Shown: positions 9,426 through 19,141, counted from the first letter of the stretch. The stretch is 64,000 bases of DNA from Saprospiraceae bacterium (GCA_016715965.1 JADJXG010000001.1:2361501-2425500), one strand, 5' to 3'. Notes: generated from the sequence alone by a model not told the origin. Numbers and translations: made by a program.

Positions 9426-11882
9426 ATGTTTACCATTCTAAAGGGAATTCTAAACCAGTTCATAAAGATAATCTATAGCCTGGCAGCCAACTGGTTTTAT
9501 CTCATCCTCGCTTTTATCGTTCCGCTGACCATTTATTATGTGGGCCAAGGGGAGGAGATTGTTCGCGAACTCATTCCTCCTGACCAGCCCCATCGCATAA
9601 ATTATTTGGTATATTGGAATTTATTTTTTGTGTTGGTTTCTTTTTTAGTGCTTTTCTATGCGGTTTGGGTTATCCCGGTATCCAGCATTCATTTGGTTTT
9701 TCGACTTTTAAAGGGAAGCAAAAGATGTGAAAATTTACCGGAAAAGTGGAATGCTTTTAAATTGTTGGCCGTCACTTACAATACACGGAAGGATGGTCAT
9801 GCCTTGATTCCTATCAGAATTCTGGCCAACATTCCACTTTATATTTTCAACTATCTTCTAATCGTGATCAATTGGAACGATGGCAGAGGATTTATTTATT
9901 TTTTCTTATTTTTAGTGTTCAGCTTACTCATTTCTGAATGGATAAAAGAGTATATGGGTAAGCTGGAAAAACGCAAGCAATTCCTTTTTGGTCTAAACAT
10001 CAGCACTGGAAAACCATTTTTTGGTTATTTGGTACATTTTACTCTGGTATGTCTTGTGCTCTTGTTTTGGAAACAAGAGCCCTGTTATTACCTGTCCATC
10101 CTTTTTCTTTGGATGCTATGTATATGGAACGATGTGTTTCACAAATTCATAGAGATGCTGTCAGCCAAAGAACAAGGTCATTTCAATTGCAAGGATGACA
10201 TTCTTAAGAAATCATGGAATGTCTATTTGGTGCATTGGATCGTCGTACTGGTTTTTCTCGGAGTGATGGTTTACTTGCATTCCTTTTATCAATTGAATCA
10301 GCTTTCTGCCATCGTGGTGATGAACGTGGTATTCGCCCTGTTTATTCTACTCATGGATTTGTTGATTAAGACGCCATTGGAATTATTTTATTTTTTATCC
10401 AAGGTTGTCCATCCAAGTAAATCCATGGATGCAAAGATTAAGCCGGACCAGGAAACGGGTGAAGAGCAGAAACATGTTGAGGAACAGGAGATAGAAGTAG
10501 AAGCAATGATAATCGAGCTTCAGCAAGAGCTTGGATCCGGACCCAATTCAATTAAATCAAAATCAGAAAGGAACACGGGCGGAGCACCAAAGGAAGGAAA
10601 ATTTGATCATTATTATTGGGTATTCAGGGTTTTAAATTTATCCATCACCATTCTCCTGATCTACGTCATTTTTATCTCTTCAGCCAATGACCACAAAATG
10701 CGAAGGGAAGCCATTGGACTGGATGAATTCAAATTGTACAATGAAAGAGAATCTTTGGAGCACTATTATTCTGAGTGGAAGAAACACAATGGCTATCCTG
10801 ACACAGTTATCCTGATTGCAGCCCTTGGAGGAGGTTCAAGGGCTGGTTACTATACCGGACTTCATTTGGACAATATTTATAACAGTACTTTGGACAGTAT
10901 AACTAGATCCAAAATATTTGCGATATCCAGTATTTCCGGAGGCAGCAACGGTGCCAATATGTTTATTGCAAAAGCTGGCATGGAAATTTTGGGATTTAGT
11001 CCGGATAGTTCGAACCACGAGAAATTTTGGAGGAAAGTCTATGGTTTCAATTATGTGAGTTCTGCGCTTTGGGGTCTGTTGCTCAACGACGGCATCATGG
11101 GTTGGATCGATAAAAACAGCGTTTTCGATAAAGACAGGAATTATACCCGTCAGCAAGAAGAATTGCGCACATTCTCCTCCAATTATTCCAAACCTGAAGC
11201 ATTTGAATCCGCCAGATTATTTTTTGACAGAGATTACATGGTACGATATTCAAAATCCGAATTAAAATACAAACTTCCAATCCATTTGATCAATACGGCC
11301 AAGGTACAAAACGGAATGCGCGCTGTAATCGCGCCATTTCAACTCGATACAAACTATTTTCACAACTGTGTGGATTTGTACCAGAGGCATTTGGAAAATC
11401 AAACTAAATGCTGTAAGCTTTCTTTTTCTGCAGCAACGGCTGTGATGCTGAGTCAGTCATTTCCATTGGTTGCTGCTTACAATTACCTGGAGTGCGTAGG
11501 AACTTTTATGGATGGAGGGCACTGGGAAAATTCGGGACTTCATACCATCAGTGAGCTATACCAAAATTTGAAGCGCATAGATTCCTCACAGCGTTTCAAA
11601 ATTATCTATATCAGCAACAGTGACAGTGACAATGAATCCACTGCCAAAGTAAATAGTGTGGTCTTGCAAACCATGCAAACGGTCTCTACAGCACCTTTTA
11701 GCGGACATACCTTATACTGGGAAAGGGCGATCAGCAGCATGTGTCATAAAGATTCCATACCTTTTAAACACATTCGATTGGCAGATTCTTCAGGAAAAGA
11801 AGTAAAAATTCCACTTGGCATCTTATTAAGTCAGAAAAGCATGGACACCATGTATCATTATTTTAAAATCAATGTACCATGA
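9426..11882 (+). CDS. Multi-spanning membrane protein with patatin-like phospholipase domain
   Basis: The 818-residue protein has two halves. Residues 1-320 contain about eight hydrophobic membrane segments. Residues 335-395 are a charged, low-complexity linker rich in E, K and Q, followed by one more membrane segment (about 400-420). The C-terminal half is patatin-like: oxyanion loop ALGGGSRAGYYTG (about 465-477), nucleophile S504 in SSISGGSNG (S-x-S-x-G instead of the usual G-x-S-x-G), and D696 of the Ser-Asp dyad in FMDGGHWENSG. Family members hydrolyse acyl esters of membrane lipids. The topology suggests the catalytic half lies next to the membrane. Its stop overlaps the next start by 4 nt (ATGA), indicating translational coupling. 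Confidence 0.83.
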   Translation: MFTILKGILNQFIKIIYSLAANWFYLILAFIVPLTIYYVGQGEEIVRELIPPDQPHRINYLVYWNLFFVLVSFLVLFYAVWVIPVSSIHLVFRLLKGSKRCENLPEKWNAFKLLAVTYNTRKDGHALIPIRILANIPLYIFNYLLIVINWNDGRGFIYFFLFLVFSLLISEWIKEYMGKLEKRKQFLFGLNISTGKPFFGYLVHFTLVCLVLLFWKQEPCYYLSILFLWMLCIWNDVFHKFIEMLSAKEQGHFNCKDDILKKSWNVYLVHWIVVLVFLGVMVYLHSFYQLNQLSAIVVMNVVFALFILLMDLLIKTPLELFYFLSKVVHPSKSMDAKIKPDQETGEEQKHVEEQEIEVEAMIIELQQELGSGPNSIKSKSERNTGGAPKEGKFDHYYWVFRVLNLSITILLIYVIFISSANDHKMRREAIGLDEFKLYNERESLEHYYSEWKKHNGYPDTVILIAALGGGSRAGYYTGLHLDNIYNSTLDSITRSKIFAISSISGGSNGANMFIAKAGMEILGFSPDSSNHEKFWRKVYGFNYVSSALWGLLLNDGIMGWIDKNSVFDKDRNYTRQQEELRTFSSNYSKPEAFESARLFFDRDYMVRYSKSELKYKLPIHLINTAKVQNGMRAVIAPFQLDTNYFHNCVDLYQRHLENQTKCCKLSFSAATAVMLSQSFPLVAAYNYLECVGTFMDGGHWENSGLHTISELYQNLKRIDSSQRFKIIYISNSDSDNESTAKVNSVVLQTMQTVSTAPFSGHTLYWERAISSMCHKDSIPFKHIRLADSSGKEVKIPLGILLSQKSMDTMYHYFKINVP

Positions 11883-12448
11883 ATTATAGAATCGTTTTTT
11901 TAATCGGGCTCATTCTTTTGGCGGCTTCATCTTTTTTAATACGATCTAATTTTAGCTACCTTACTTCGCCTTTGTTTGAGGACAATTTTAACAAATGCTT
12001 TAGAGATGCAAAGTGGTTGCACCAATATTATATGGATTCACTCCACTTTAAAATTAAAAGAGAAGATTGCTCAGTTTGCGAAGTACTTACCCTGGAAGAA
12101 GTTAAGGCCAAGATGATTTTAGTTTATCAGGCTGACTTTGCTTTTGCCTTTTCCTACCTGTTGATTTTTTGCATCATCGCATGGAAAATAAATAGACAAA
12201 GCCCGATCATTTATAGGCTCATTTTCATGTTTCCGGTTATATTTTTATTGGTTATATCAGATGTGGGTGAAAATTTTATGATGATTGCATACTTTCAGGA
12301 AATGTCAGAAAGCAATCTTAAACCTATATTGCAATGGCTCAATCGAATTAAGACCATTCTATTTATCTATTGTGTTTTCACTTTAATTGTTCTTCAGATT
12401 CCTTTTCTCTATAATAAGTTTAAGGATTGGATGGGTTCATCAGATTAG
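11879..12448 (+). CDS. Small membrane protein coupled to the patatin-like gene
   Basis: The protein has 189 residues and about four hydrophobic segments (near 5-22, 92-110, 118-138 and 158-178). Between the first two is an exposed loop with CSVCEV and the charged stretch KIKREDC. The start overlaps the preceding stop by 4 nt, so the two proteins are probably made together. I do not recognise the family. A role as a partner, inhibitor or chaperone of the lipase is possible but is only inference from the overlap. Confidence 0.7.
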   Translation: MNYRIVFLIGLILLAASSFLIRSNFSYLTSPLFEDNFNKCFRDAKWLHQYYMDSLHFKIKREDCSVCEVLTLEEVKAKMILVYQADFAFAFSYLLIFCIIAWKINRQSPIIYRLIFMFPVIFLLVISDVGENFMMIAYFQEMSESNLKPILQWLNRIKTILFIYCVFTLIVLQIPFLYNKFKDWMGSSD

Positions 12449-12655
12449 TAATGAGCCAGGAATTCAAAAAAAGTTTTTGCTGCGATAAAATGAGGCAAAA
12501 AAGGTGTGTGAAAACAGCTGTTATGGCAGCTTAGCAGCTTATTTTATACCTTGGTTCTAGGGAATGGCACAGTAGTTGAAATTATTTTTCTTGTGTCCAA
12601 CATTATAGCTTTTCTTAATCCATTATTTGAATTTACCTATTAGAAAAAAATCAAA

Positions 12656-12663
12656 TATCTTTG
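12656..12663 (+). promoter_or_regulatory. Candidate -7 box (TATCTTTG) of the mla operon
   Basis: TATCTTTG fits TAnnTTTG and ends 24 nt before the ATG at 12687. A TTTG lies 26 nt upstream (12626-12629), a longer spacing than usual. The box falls inside the only possible upstream extension of the reading frame (from a TTG at 12627), which supports the ATG at 12687 as the real start. Confidence 0.45.
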
Positions 12664-12686
12664 CCTTAAATGGTGAAGAAAATCAA

Positions 12687-13457
12687 ATGAACAGTTTCCC
12701 AGCCGGTATCCAATCCTTTCTCAAAGAGAGTGGAGAGATTGCCCGTTTTTCATGGCGCTTTTTCAAAGAGGGATTTTCGCCAAGGTACGAAGTAGCTGAA
12801 TTCATCAAGCAATGTTATGTTCTCGGTTATAAGTCCTTGCCACTTGTGGGGCTAACTGCTTTTATTATTGGACTGGTTTTGACCATGCAGCTGCGTCCCA
12901 CCATGGAATACTATGGTGTAGAAGTGCAAATTCCTGCCATGGTAGGTGTGGCCATCTTTCGTGAGATCGGGCCAATTCTTACTGCGCTTATTTTTGCCGG
13001 AAAGATTGGATCCAGCATAGGTGCTGAACTGGGATCGATGAAGGTGACTGAGCAAATTGACGCAATGGAGGTCTCCGGAACCAATCCTTTCAAATTTCTC
13101 GTAGTGACCCGGACCCTTGCCTGCACGTTAATGCTTCCCATTCTGACCATCCTTGCAGATGCCATTGCGCTGTTTGGAGCCTATTTGGGTGAAAACATCT
13201 ATGATACTTTGCCTTTAAATTTGTTTTTTCGAAAAGTCTTTCTCAACCTTGCTTACATTGATCTTGTACCTGCCTTTATCAAAACCTTTTTCTTTGGTTT
13301 TGCAGTGGGCATTGTCGGATGCTATAAAGGGTATTTTACAGAGAAGGGTACAGAAGGAGTAGGAAAAGCTGCCAATTCCTCAGTGGTGGTCTCTTCCGTA
13401 TTGGTTTTTTTGATTGATCTGGTCGCTGTGCAAATTGCGGATCTTTTCCAAAGATAA
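12687..13457 (+). CDS. mlaE: MlaE/YrbE-family ABC transporter permease
   Basis: This is the membrane permease of an MCE-type lipid transporter that moves phospholipids between outer and inner membranes. It has about 256 residues and five or six hydrophobic segments. The family signature region reads AMVGVAIFREIGPILTALI then GKIGSSIGAELGSMKVTEQIDAME, the coupling helix that contacts the ATPase. The ATG at 12687 (MNSFPAG) is preferred over an in-frame TTG 60 nt upstream because a promoter-like box lies between them. The ATPase gene follows after 34 nt and the MCE-domain gene after that, a compact three-gene operon. The periplasmic MlaC and outer-membrane MlaA genes are not present here. Confidence 0.92.
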   Translation: MNSFPAGIQSFLKESGEIARFSWRFFKEGFSPRYEVAEFIKQCYVLGYKSLPLVGLTAFIIGLVLTMQLRPTMEYYGVEVQIPAMVGVAIFREIGPILTALIFAGKIGSSIGAELGSMKVTEQIDAMEVSGTNPFKFLVVTRTLACTLMLPILTILADAIALFGAYLGENIYDTLPLNLFFRKVFLNLAYIDLVPAFIKTFFFGFAVGIVGCYKGYFTEKGTEGVGKAANSSVVVSSVLVFLIDLVAVQIADLFQR

Positions 13458-13491
13458 ATGCCATGGAATATAAAATCAGAATTAATTTCAA

Positions 13492-14223
13492 ATGAAAGAA
13501 GCCATCCTGCAGATTAAGCATTTGTACAAATCTTTTGGTAGCAACCAGGTTTTGGCTAATTTTAATTTGGAATTGTACAAAGGTGAAAATCTGGTGGTTC
13601 TGGGTAAATCAGGTTCCGGAAAATCAGTTCTGATCAAATGCATTATAGGACTTATTGATCCTGATGCAGGCGGCATTCAGGTTTTGGGGCAGGATATCCT
13701 TTCAATGAATCATGAGGAATTGGATCGACTTCGTGTGAGGGTGGGTTTTCTTTTTCAAAGCAATGCTTTGTATGATTCCATGACTGTGAGGGAAAATCTG
13801 GAGTTCCCTTTGCGAAGACGTACCATCAGAAATTCAGATACCGATTGCGATGCTTTGGTCATGGAGGCCCTCTCAAATGTTGGTTTGGAGCAAACCATTG
13901 ACATGATGCCCATCGAACTTTCGGGAGGGATGAGAAAGAGAATTGCCCTGGCCAGAACCCTGATATTGAAACCAGACATTATTTTGTATGACGAACCAAC
14001 GACGGGACTTGATCCCATCACTAGTCTGGAAATCATTTCTCTGATCAATAAGATCCGCGAGAAATATGGCACTTCTTCTATCATCATAAGCCATGACATG
14101 CGCTGCGTCAAGCTTACTGCAGACCGGATCGCAGTGCTTTTGGAAGGCGCTTGTTTTGCTGTTGGCAACTACGAACAAGTTTCAAGGATCGATGACGATC
14201 GCATCCATCCATTTTTTAACTGA
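13492..14223 (+). CDS. mlaF: ABC transporter ATP-binding protein, MlaF-like
   Basis: The 243-residue ATPase powers the MCE transporter. Visible motifs are Walker A GKSGSGKS (38-45, Lys44), a Q-loop in VGFLFQSNALYDSMTV, the signature ELSGGMRKRIALART with the Met variant typical of MlaF-type ATPases, Walker B IILYDEPTTGLDP and the switch His in IIISHDM. All catalytic residues are intact. It sits between the permease (34 nt upstream) and the MCE protein (5 nt downstream), matching the usual mlaE-mlaF-mlaD order seen in Bacteroidota. Confidence 0.95.
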   Translation: MKEAILQIKHLYKSFGSNQVLANFNLELYKGENLVVLGKSGSGKSVLIKCIIGLIDPDAGGIQVLGQDILSMNHEELDRLRVRVGFLFQSNALYDSMTVRENLEFPLRRRTIRNSDTDCDALVMEALSNVGLEQTIDMMPIELSGGMRKRIALARTLILKPDIILYDEPTTGLDPITSLEIISLINKIREKYGTSSIIISHDMRCVKLTADRIAVLLEGACFAVGNYEQVSRIDDDRIHPFFN

Positions 14224-14228
14224 CGAAA

Positions 14229-15203
14229 ATGAAAACGAGAAACATTGAAGCATTTAAATTAGGAGTTTTTATTTTGAGCGGAATCGTACTCCTAATTTTA
14301 TCACTTTATATTTTAGGAAAAAACAAGGACCTCCTGGGTACAAGATTTGAACTAAAGACCCGATTCAAAGATGTCAACGGCCTGCTCGTGGGTAACAAAG
14401 TCCGCTTTTCAGGTATTGAGGCCGGCAACGTGAGAAGGATACAAATTCTCAATGACACAGTGGTAGAAGTAACGATGAAAATCGATAAGGAATATAAGAA
14501 CTTTATTCGCACAAATTCAATTGCGCAAATTGGCACGGATGGATTGATTGGTAACAGACTGGTGGACATCTTACCTCAACGCGGAGAGGCAACATTCGTA
14601 CAAGGGGGAGAATTGCTTGGTTCGATCGAAGAAGTCAATAACCAGGAAATCCTTCGAACCTTGTATCACACCAATGAAAATATTGCCTTAATTTCGGAAG
14701 AATTACTTACCACGGTGCGTATGATCAATTCTAGCACGCAGCTAAGCAGACTACTAAATGACAGTACATTGGTGGATCAACTTTCTTTTTCGCTGCGCAA
14801 TTTGAGCGAGACTACAAAGACTGCCAGTCTATTTGCAAAAAATGCGGTGCAAACTCTAAAATTGGCGTCTGAAGGGTCTGGTACCTTGGCCACTTTGCTC
14901 ACAGATACCATCATGGCAGATGAATTGCGAAGGGCTGTAAAGGATATAAATGGTTTGGAATCCAAAGCCAGTCAACTATTGAGTAATTTGACAAAAAGCG
15001 TTGAGACGATTGGTGAAGAATTGCATTCCGGAAAGGGAGTCGCAAATACCGTTTTGTATGATTCCAGCCTGACGCTTAAGTTAAAATCTACCATTGAAAA
15101 TGTAGAGCGCGGAACTGCCTCCTTCGCTGAAAATATGGAAGCATTAAAGAGTAATTATCTGTTCAGAAGATACTTTAAAAAGAAGGAAAAGGAAGAAAAT
15201 TAA
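14229..15203 (+). CDS. mlaD: MCE-domain protein, MlaD-like
   Basis: The 324-residue protein has an N-terminal membrane anchor (about residues 11-29) and an MCE domain (about 38-118) with FKDVNGLLVGNKVRFSGIEAG and the later GTDGLIGNRLVDI segment. A long helical C-terminal region (about 130-310) follows and ends in a very basic/acidic tail. MCE proteins form ring-shaped periplasmic assemblies that carry lipids. The gene starts 5 nt after mlaF and ends the operon. The C-terminal helical extension is longer than in E. coli MlaD, closer to the general MlaD/YrbD form of Bacteroidota. Confidence 0.92.
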   Translation: MKTRNIEAFKLGVFILSGIVLLILSLYILGKNKDLLGTRFELKTRFKDVNGLLVGNKVRFSGIEAGNVRRIQILNDTVVEVTMKIDKEYKNFIRTNSIAQIGTDGLIGNRLVDILPQRGEATFVQGGELLGSIEEVNNQEILRTLYHTNENIALISEELLTTVRMINSSTQLSRLLNDSTLVDQLSFSLRNLSETTKTASLFAKNAVQTLKLASEGSGTLATLLTDTIMADELRRAVKDINGLESKASQLLSNLTKSVETIGEELHSGKGVANTVLYDSSLTLKLKSTIENVERGTASFAENMEALKSNYLFRRYFKKKEKEEN

Positions 15204-15587
15204 AAAATTGAAGAATCGGGAATCCCTCTGCTAAACCTTCAATCAGTTTTGAACAACTTAGCACAAGTTGCGCGGAACTGGCCTGTCAAATCAAAATTTT
15301 AAGGATTTCGAAGAGAGGCGTTTTATGCATTTCCGGTCTAATCAGGGCTCTGCTGAAAAATTGAGACTGTCTTATGTTCAATGAGTTACTAATGATATAA
15401 GGAGTTTAGATGCATTGCTTGTTTAATCTTTCGGTTAGAACGAATGCACACCGGCTCACAAATTCAGGTTTTTGTTTGACAGTTAGAAATAGGCCATCTT
15501 TGGTGTTGGAACAGATTCAAAGTTCACCTGGGCATTTTCGTTGTCTTGGCTTAAAATTTGAACCATCATTTACTTTTTCAGGAGACC
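15204..15587. other. Convergent intergenic region; weak IS-end-like motif
   Basis: This 384-bp spacer lies between the convergent mlaD and the lipoprotein gene. I see no credible coding sequence. A segment near 15345-15364 (GGGCTCTGCTGAAAAATTGA) resembles insertion-sequence ends, but no partner end or transposase remnant was found, so it is not called as a mobile element. Confidence 0.3.
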
Positions 15588-16166
15588 CTACTTATTCTCC
15601 AAAAAACCTACGCCAATAAACAAAGTATCATTTTCTTGTAATCTCTCATTCCGAATAATGTAACGGATGTTTTCCAGGTCGGATTCTGAAACAAATCTGG
15701 TTGCAAAATACTGGTTGACCACATTTCTGGGGACTTCACGATTGGTATAACTCACCGCCCAAAATTGCAGTTTTATACCTCCACATTCAGGGCGGACAAT
15801 GCCCAGATATTCACTGCTGTCCCCTCTAAAAAGCAAACTGTCGTTTTTAATAAAATAAGATACATCTTTTTGCAAGCTGCCATCGCGGTTTGTTGCATCA
15901 AATGACCTGTCAGAGGTAAATCTAATGTCACTCAGCAGGGTTTGGCTAGATCTGGCAATCATGCTATCCAACTGTATGTTTGCAAATCCTGAAACCAAAT
16001 GCTCAAATGCTCCATTTGACCTTATCACATAAGTCTGAACAACTGCAGGTGGTTTGATATTAAGAGAATACCGAATTGGAAATTCACAATCTTTTTTGCA
16101 GGCACTGATCAGCAACAATCCCAGACCAAGAAACAGAAAACTTATTTTATTCATAGCTGATTTCAT
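15588..16166 (-). CDS. Hypothetical lipoprotein
   Basis: The protein has 192 residues, or 188 from the second Met at 16154, which gives a better placed signal sequence. It has a lipobox LLISAC with the lipid-anchor cysteine near residue 23, followed by KKDCEF, a common start for Bacteroidota surface lipoproteins. The rest is beta-rich without a known motif. It contains a conserved-looking segment DTLFIGVGFLENK at the C-terminus. It lies 38 nt downstream of the 2-oxoacid oxidoreductase beta gene on the same strand and may be read through from that operon, but function is unknown. Confidence 0.68.
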   Translation of the reverse strand: MKSAMNKISFLFLGLGLLLISACKKDCEFPIRYSLNIKPPAVVQTYVIRSNGAFEHLVSGFANIQLDSMIARSSQTLLSDIRFTSDRSFDATNRDGSLQKDVSYFIKNDSLLFRGDSSEYLGIVRPECGGIKLQFWAVSYTNREVPRNVVNQYFATRFVSESDLENIRYIIRNERLQENDTLFIGVGFLENK

Positions 16167-16204
16167 TTTTTATAATTTATGATTACTTATACCCAATCCA
16201 AATT

Positions 16205-17257
16205 TTATCGATAGCTCTCGTTGATTTTATCTAAAACATCCAAACCAGGACAAAGTTCTTCTGCTGACAACGCATTGAGTGCAGTGTCGGAAGTATTTAG
16301 AATTTCATGGAGGTCTTTGCTATCCGTGTCAAGGTAAATCAGACCCGTTAATATTTCATTTTTAGAATGAGCCAAATGAAGATTGCGGAGGGCAGAAAAC
16401 TTGTCCATTGGATCCCAATCCGGATGGAGCTTGTTGAGACGTATATAAGATTCATCGTGCATTTGGATCAATTCTGTTGAGCCTTCCAATTGGTCAATGG
16501 TAATTTCGGATTTATAAGGTACCAGATCAATCGCTGCTGTGGCTTCTATGTGTTCGCGGGTGTAATCGTAAGATTTGGTCGAACCAGCATTGTTGTTGAA
16601 AGTTACACAAGGAGATATCACATCAATGAGTGCAAATCCGGGATGCTTCAGGGCGGCTTTGATGAGAGGAATGAGTTGTGATTTGTCTCCTGAAAAACTT
16701 CTCGCTACAAATTTAGCCCCCAATTCTATCCCCAAACCACATAAATCAATTCCCTGAAAGGGATTTTCTGCACCGCTCTTATTAACAGAACCTTCATCGG
16801 CGGTTGCAGAGTCCTGACCTTTGGTCAACCCATAGCAACCATTGTTCATCACGATATAGACCATATTGAGATTGCGTCTGATTGCGTGCACAAACTGACC
16901 CATGCCGATGGAGGCGGTATCTCCGTCTCCAGAAACACCCAAATAAATTAAATCCTTGTTGGCAAGAATAGCTCCGGTGGCAACTGAAGGCATTCTTCCA
17001 TGGACAGAATTAAACCCATGAGAATTTCCAAGGAAGTAGGTAGGTGTTTTTGATGAACATCCTATTCCCGACAATTTGGCCAAGCGATGGGGTTGGATGG
17101 ACATTTCAAAACAAGCCTGGACGATGGCAGCGCTAATGGAATCATGTCCGCAACCCGCGCATAAAGTGGATAGAGCTCCTTCATAGTCCCTTTTGGAAAA
17201 ACCGATTTCATTCTTGGCCAGTGCAGGATGTCTAAAATTGGGTTTTGCGTATGTCAC
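16205..17257 (-). CDS. korB: 2-oxoacid:ferredoxin oxidoreductase, beta subunit (probably 2-oxoglutarate)
   Basis: The 350-residue subunit binds thiamine diphosphate. It shows LCAGCGHDSIS (C33, C36) near the N-terminus and the ThDP/Mg motif GVSGDGDTASIGMGQ followed by YIVMNNGCYGLTKGQ (about 105-145). These fit the KorB/PorB family, in which a 2-oxoacid is oxidatively decarboxylated to an acyl-CoA and two low-potential electrons. The preference for 2-oxoglutarate over pyruvate is an inference from the two-subunit, gamma-alpha-fused architecture. The start is GTG at 17257, 33 nt after the alpha subunit stop. Confidence 0.9.
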   Translation of the reverse strand: MTYAKPNFRHPALAKNEIGFSKRDYEGALSTLCAGCGHDSISAAIVQACFEMSIQPHRLAKLSGIGCSSKTPTYFLGNSHGFNSVHGRMPSVATGAILANKDLIYLGVSGDGDTASIGMGQFVHAIRRNLNMVYIVMNNGCYGLTKGQDSATADEGSVNKSGAENPFQGIDLCGLGIELGAKFVARSFSGDKSQLIPLIKAALKHPGFALIDVISPCVTFNNNAGSTKSYDYTREHIEATAAIDLVPYKSEITIDQLEGSTELIQMHDESYIRLNKLHPDWDPMDKFSALRNLHLAHSKNEILTGLIYLDTDSKDLHEILNTSDTALNALSAEELCPGLDVLDKINESYR

Positions 17258-17290
17258 TTTAGAGAATTTATTTTTTTCTTCAATGTAAAA

Positions 17291-19141
17291 TTATGAGTGA
17301 AGTGATTCAGCCAATTCCAATTTCTCGTATTGAGGAATAAAACTTTTTTCAGACTGAATGCATCGCACAATGTAATCTGCTGTGATAGGCATCCCATTAA
17401 ACTGAAGAACACTCTTTAACTTCTCCGGATGAATATTCAGTTCCTGCATTAAAACAGATCTCATTTGAGCATCCCGGTTTTGTTCGATGATATAAGTTTT
17501 TTCGTGCTGATCAATAAAAGATTTTACTTCTTCAGGGAATGGAAAGGACAATAGACGCATTGCATTCATCCTTCTGCCTTGCAAGTCCAATAAGTCCGTA
17601 GCTTCTAGCGCAGCATAGGAAGAGGTGCCATAATACAATACGGCCTCCTTATTGGATTTTTCCTCGCGCACAATTTCAGGTTTTGGCATTTCCTTAGCTG
17701 CGGTATGCCATTTTTTCAACAAGCGGTTCATGTTGCGGGCATAGACATCACCGTCTTCGGTATATCTGGCAAATTCATCCCTCGAAGAGCCCCTTGTAAA
17801 AAACGAACCTTTGGTGGGATGGGTACCCGGAATCGTTCGATAGGGAATCCCGTCACCATCTATATCCAAATAACGTCCAAATATTTTTCCTGATTCAAGT
17901 TCAGCAGCAGTCATTACTTTGCCGCGATCGTACTTTTTAGAAGGATCCCATTGGAATGGTTCACACAAGTGATCGTTCATCCCAAGATCAAGATCTATCA
18001 TCACAATAATTGCTGTCTGAAATCTCTCAGCTAGATCAAATGCTTTTGCCGTTAGATCAAAGCATTCGGTGGGGGTGGATGGAAAAAGCAAGATGTGCTT
18101 GGTGTCGCCGTGAGAAGCATAAGCTGCAGCCAAAATATCCGATTGTTGGGTTCTCGTTGGCATTCCTGTGGAAGGTCCGGTCCTTTGGACATCAATCAGC
18201 ACGGCAGGAATTTCTGCAAAATAAGAGAGACCTAAAAATTCAGACATCAGGGAGACACCAGGGCCACTGGTTGCTGTGAAAGCTCGGGCCCCATTCCAAC
18301 TCGCGCCAAGCACCATTCCCATAGCGGCGAGTTCATCCTCGGCTTGCACAATGGCAAAATTCTTTTTGCCTGTTTTTGAATCTATTCTTAGTTTGTGACA
18401 CCATTTTTCAAACGCATTCATTACGCTGGTGGAAGGAGTGATCGGATACCAACTGCCGACTGTTGCTCCGGCATACACAGCGCCAAGGCCACAGGCGTTG
18501 TTGCCTTCGGCCAGAATTTTATTTCCGCAAAGATCTCTTGATTCCATTCTAAGTGGAAGCGGGCAGTTAAAATTTTCTTTGGCGTATTGAATGCCAAGTT
18601 GCAGCGCCTCCAGATTTCCTGGGATGAGTTTTTCTTTTTTTGCAAATTGTTCGCGAATAATTTGTTCAAAGACTTTTACATCCATGTTGAGTAAGGCTGC
18701 CAATGCTCCGATGTACACTATGTTTTTCATAAGCATGTGCTGTCTCGGATCTGCAAAATGCTGAACACATAATTGCATCATTGGAATGCCAATGTAGTGC
18801 AAATCTTCGCGTATGAATTCGGGATCCAAGGTTTTGGTGCTGTCGTATATCAGATAGCCGCCACTGCGGACATTTTTTACATCTGTTGGAAAACTCTGCG
18901 CATTGACAGCGATCATGATATCAACTCCATCTCTACGGCCTAGATAACCTTTTTCACTCACTCTGACTTCGTACCAGGTAGGAAGTCCTTGAATATTGGA
19001 TGGAAATATATTTTTGGGTGTCACGGGAATACCCATTCGGAAGACTGCTTTTGCAAACATATTGTTGGCGCTGGCAGATCCTGTGCCATTGACATTGGCG
19101 AATCGGATCACCAGATCGTTCACTTTAATGGTTTGGCTCAT
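17291..19141 (-). CDS. korA: 2-oxoacid:acceptor oxidoreductase, fused gamma-alpha subunit
   Basis: The protein has 616 residues with two domains: an N-terminal gamma domain (about 1-190; VRFANVNGTGSASANNMFA, then GYLGRRDGVDIMI) and an alpha pyrimidine-binding domain (about 215-600; ACGLGAVYAGATVGSWYP, AEDELAAMGMVLGASWNG, TATSGPGVSLMSEFLG). The fusion is typical of KorA-type 2-oxoglutarate:ferredoxin oxidoreductases. The start ATG overlaps the stop of the upstream flavoprotein gene by 4 nt, so the enzyme and its presumed electron acceptor are translated together. No delta (ferredoxin) subunit is present; the FeS clusters of the upstream protein could fill that role. Confidence 0.92.
   Translation of the reverse strand: MSQTIKVNDLVIRFANVNGTGSASANNMFAKAVFRMGIPVTPKNIFPSNIQGLPTWYEVRVSEKGYLGRRDGVDIMIAVNAQSFPTDVKNVRSGGYLIYDSTKTLDPEFIREDLHYIGIPMMQLCVQHFADPRQHMLMKNIVYIGALAALLNMDVKVFEQIIREQFAKKEKLIPGNLEALQLGIQYAKENFNCPLPLRMESRDLCGNKILAEGNNACGLGAVYAGATVGSWYPITPSTSVMNAFEKWCHKLRIDSKTGKKNFAIVQAEDELAAMGMVLGASWNGARAFTATSGPGVSLMSEFLGLSYFAEIPAVLIDVQRTGPSTGMPTRTQQSDILAAAYASHGDTKHILLFPSTPTECFDLTAKAFDLAERFQTAIIVMIDLDLGMNDHLCEPFQWDPSKKYDRGKVMTAAELESGKIFGRYLDIDGDGIPYRTIPGTHPTKGSFFTRGSSRDEFARYTEDGDVYARNMNRLLKKWHTAAKEMPKPEIVREEKSNKEAVLYYGTSSYAALEATDLLDLQGRRMNAMRLLSFPFPEEVKSFIDQHEKTYIIEQNRDAQMRSVLMQELNIHPEKLKSVLQFNGMPITADYIVRCIQSEKSFIPQYEKLELAESLHS

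Noticed and set aside
9426..12448. Patatin-like protein as an antiphage (CBASS-type) effector
   Set aside because: No nucleotide cyclase, sensor or other defence gene is adjacent, and the fused membrane domain is unlike known defence effectors.
13755..14168. 137-codon frame antisense to mlaF
   Set aside because: The plus strand encodes a complete ABC ATPase with all motifs; the opposite frame has no motif.
15345..15364. Motif GGGCTCTGCTGAAAAATTGA resembling an insertion-sequence end
   Set aside because: No matching second end, target duplication or transposase remnant was found in the 384-bp spacer.
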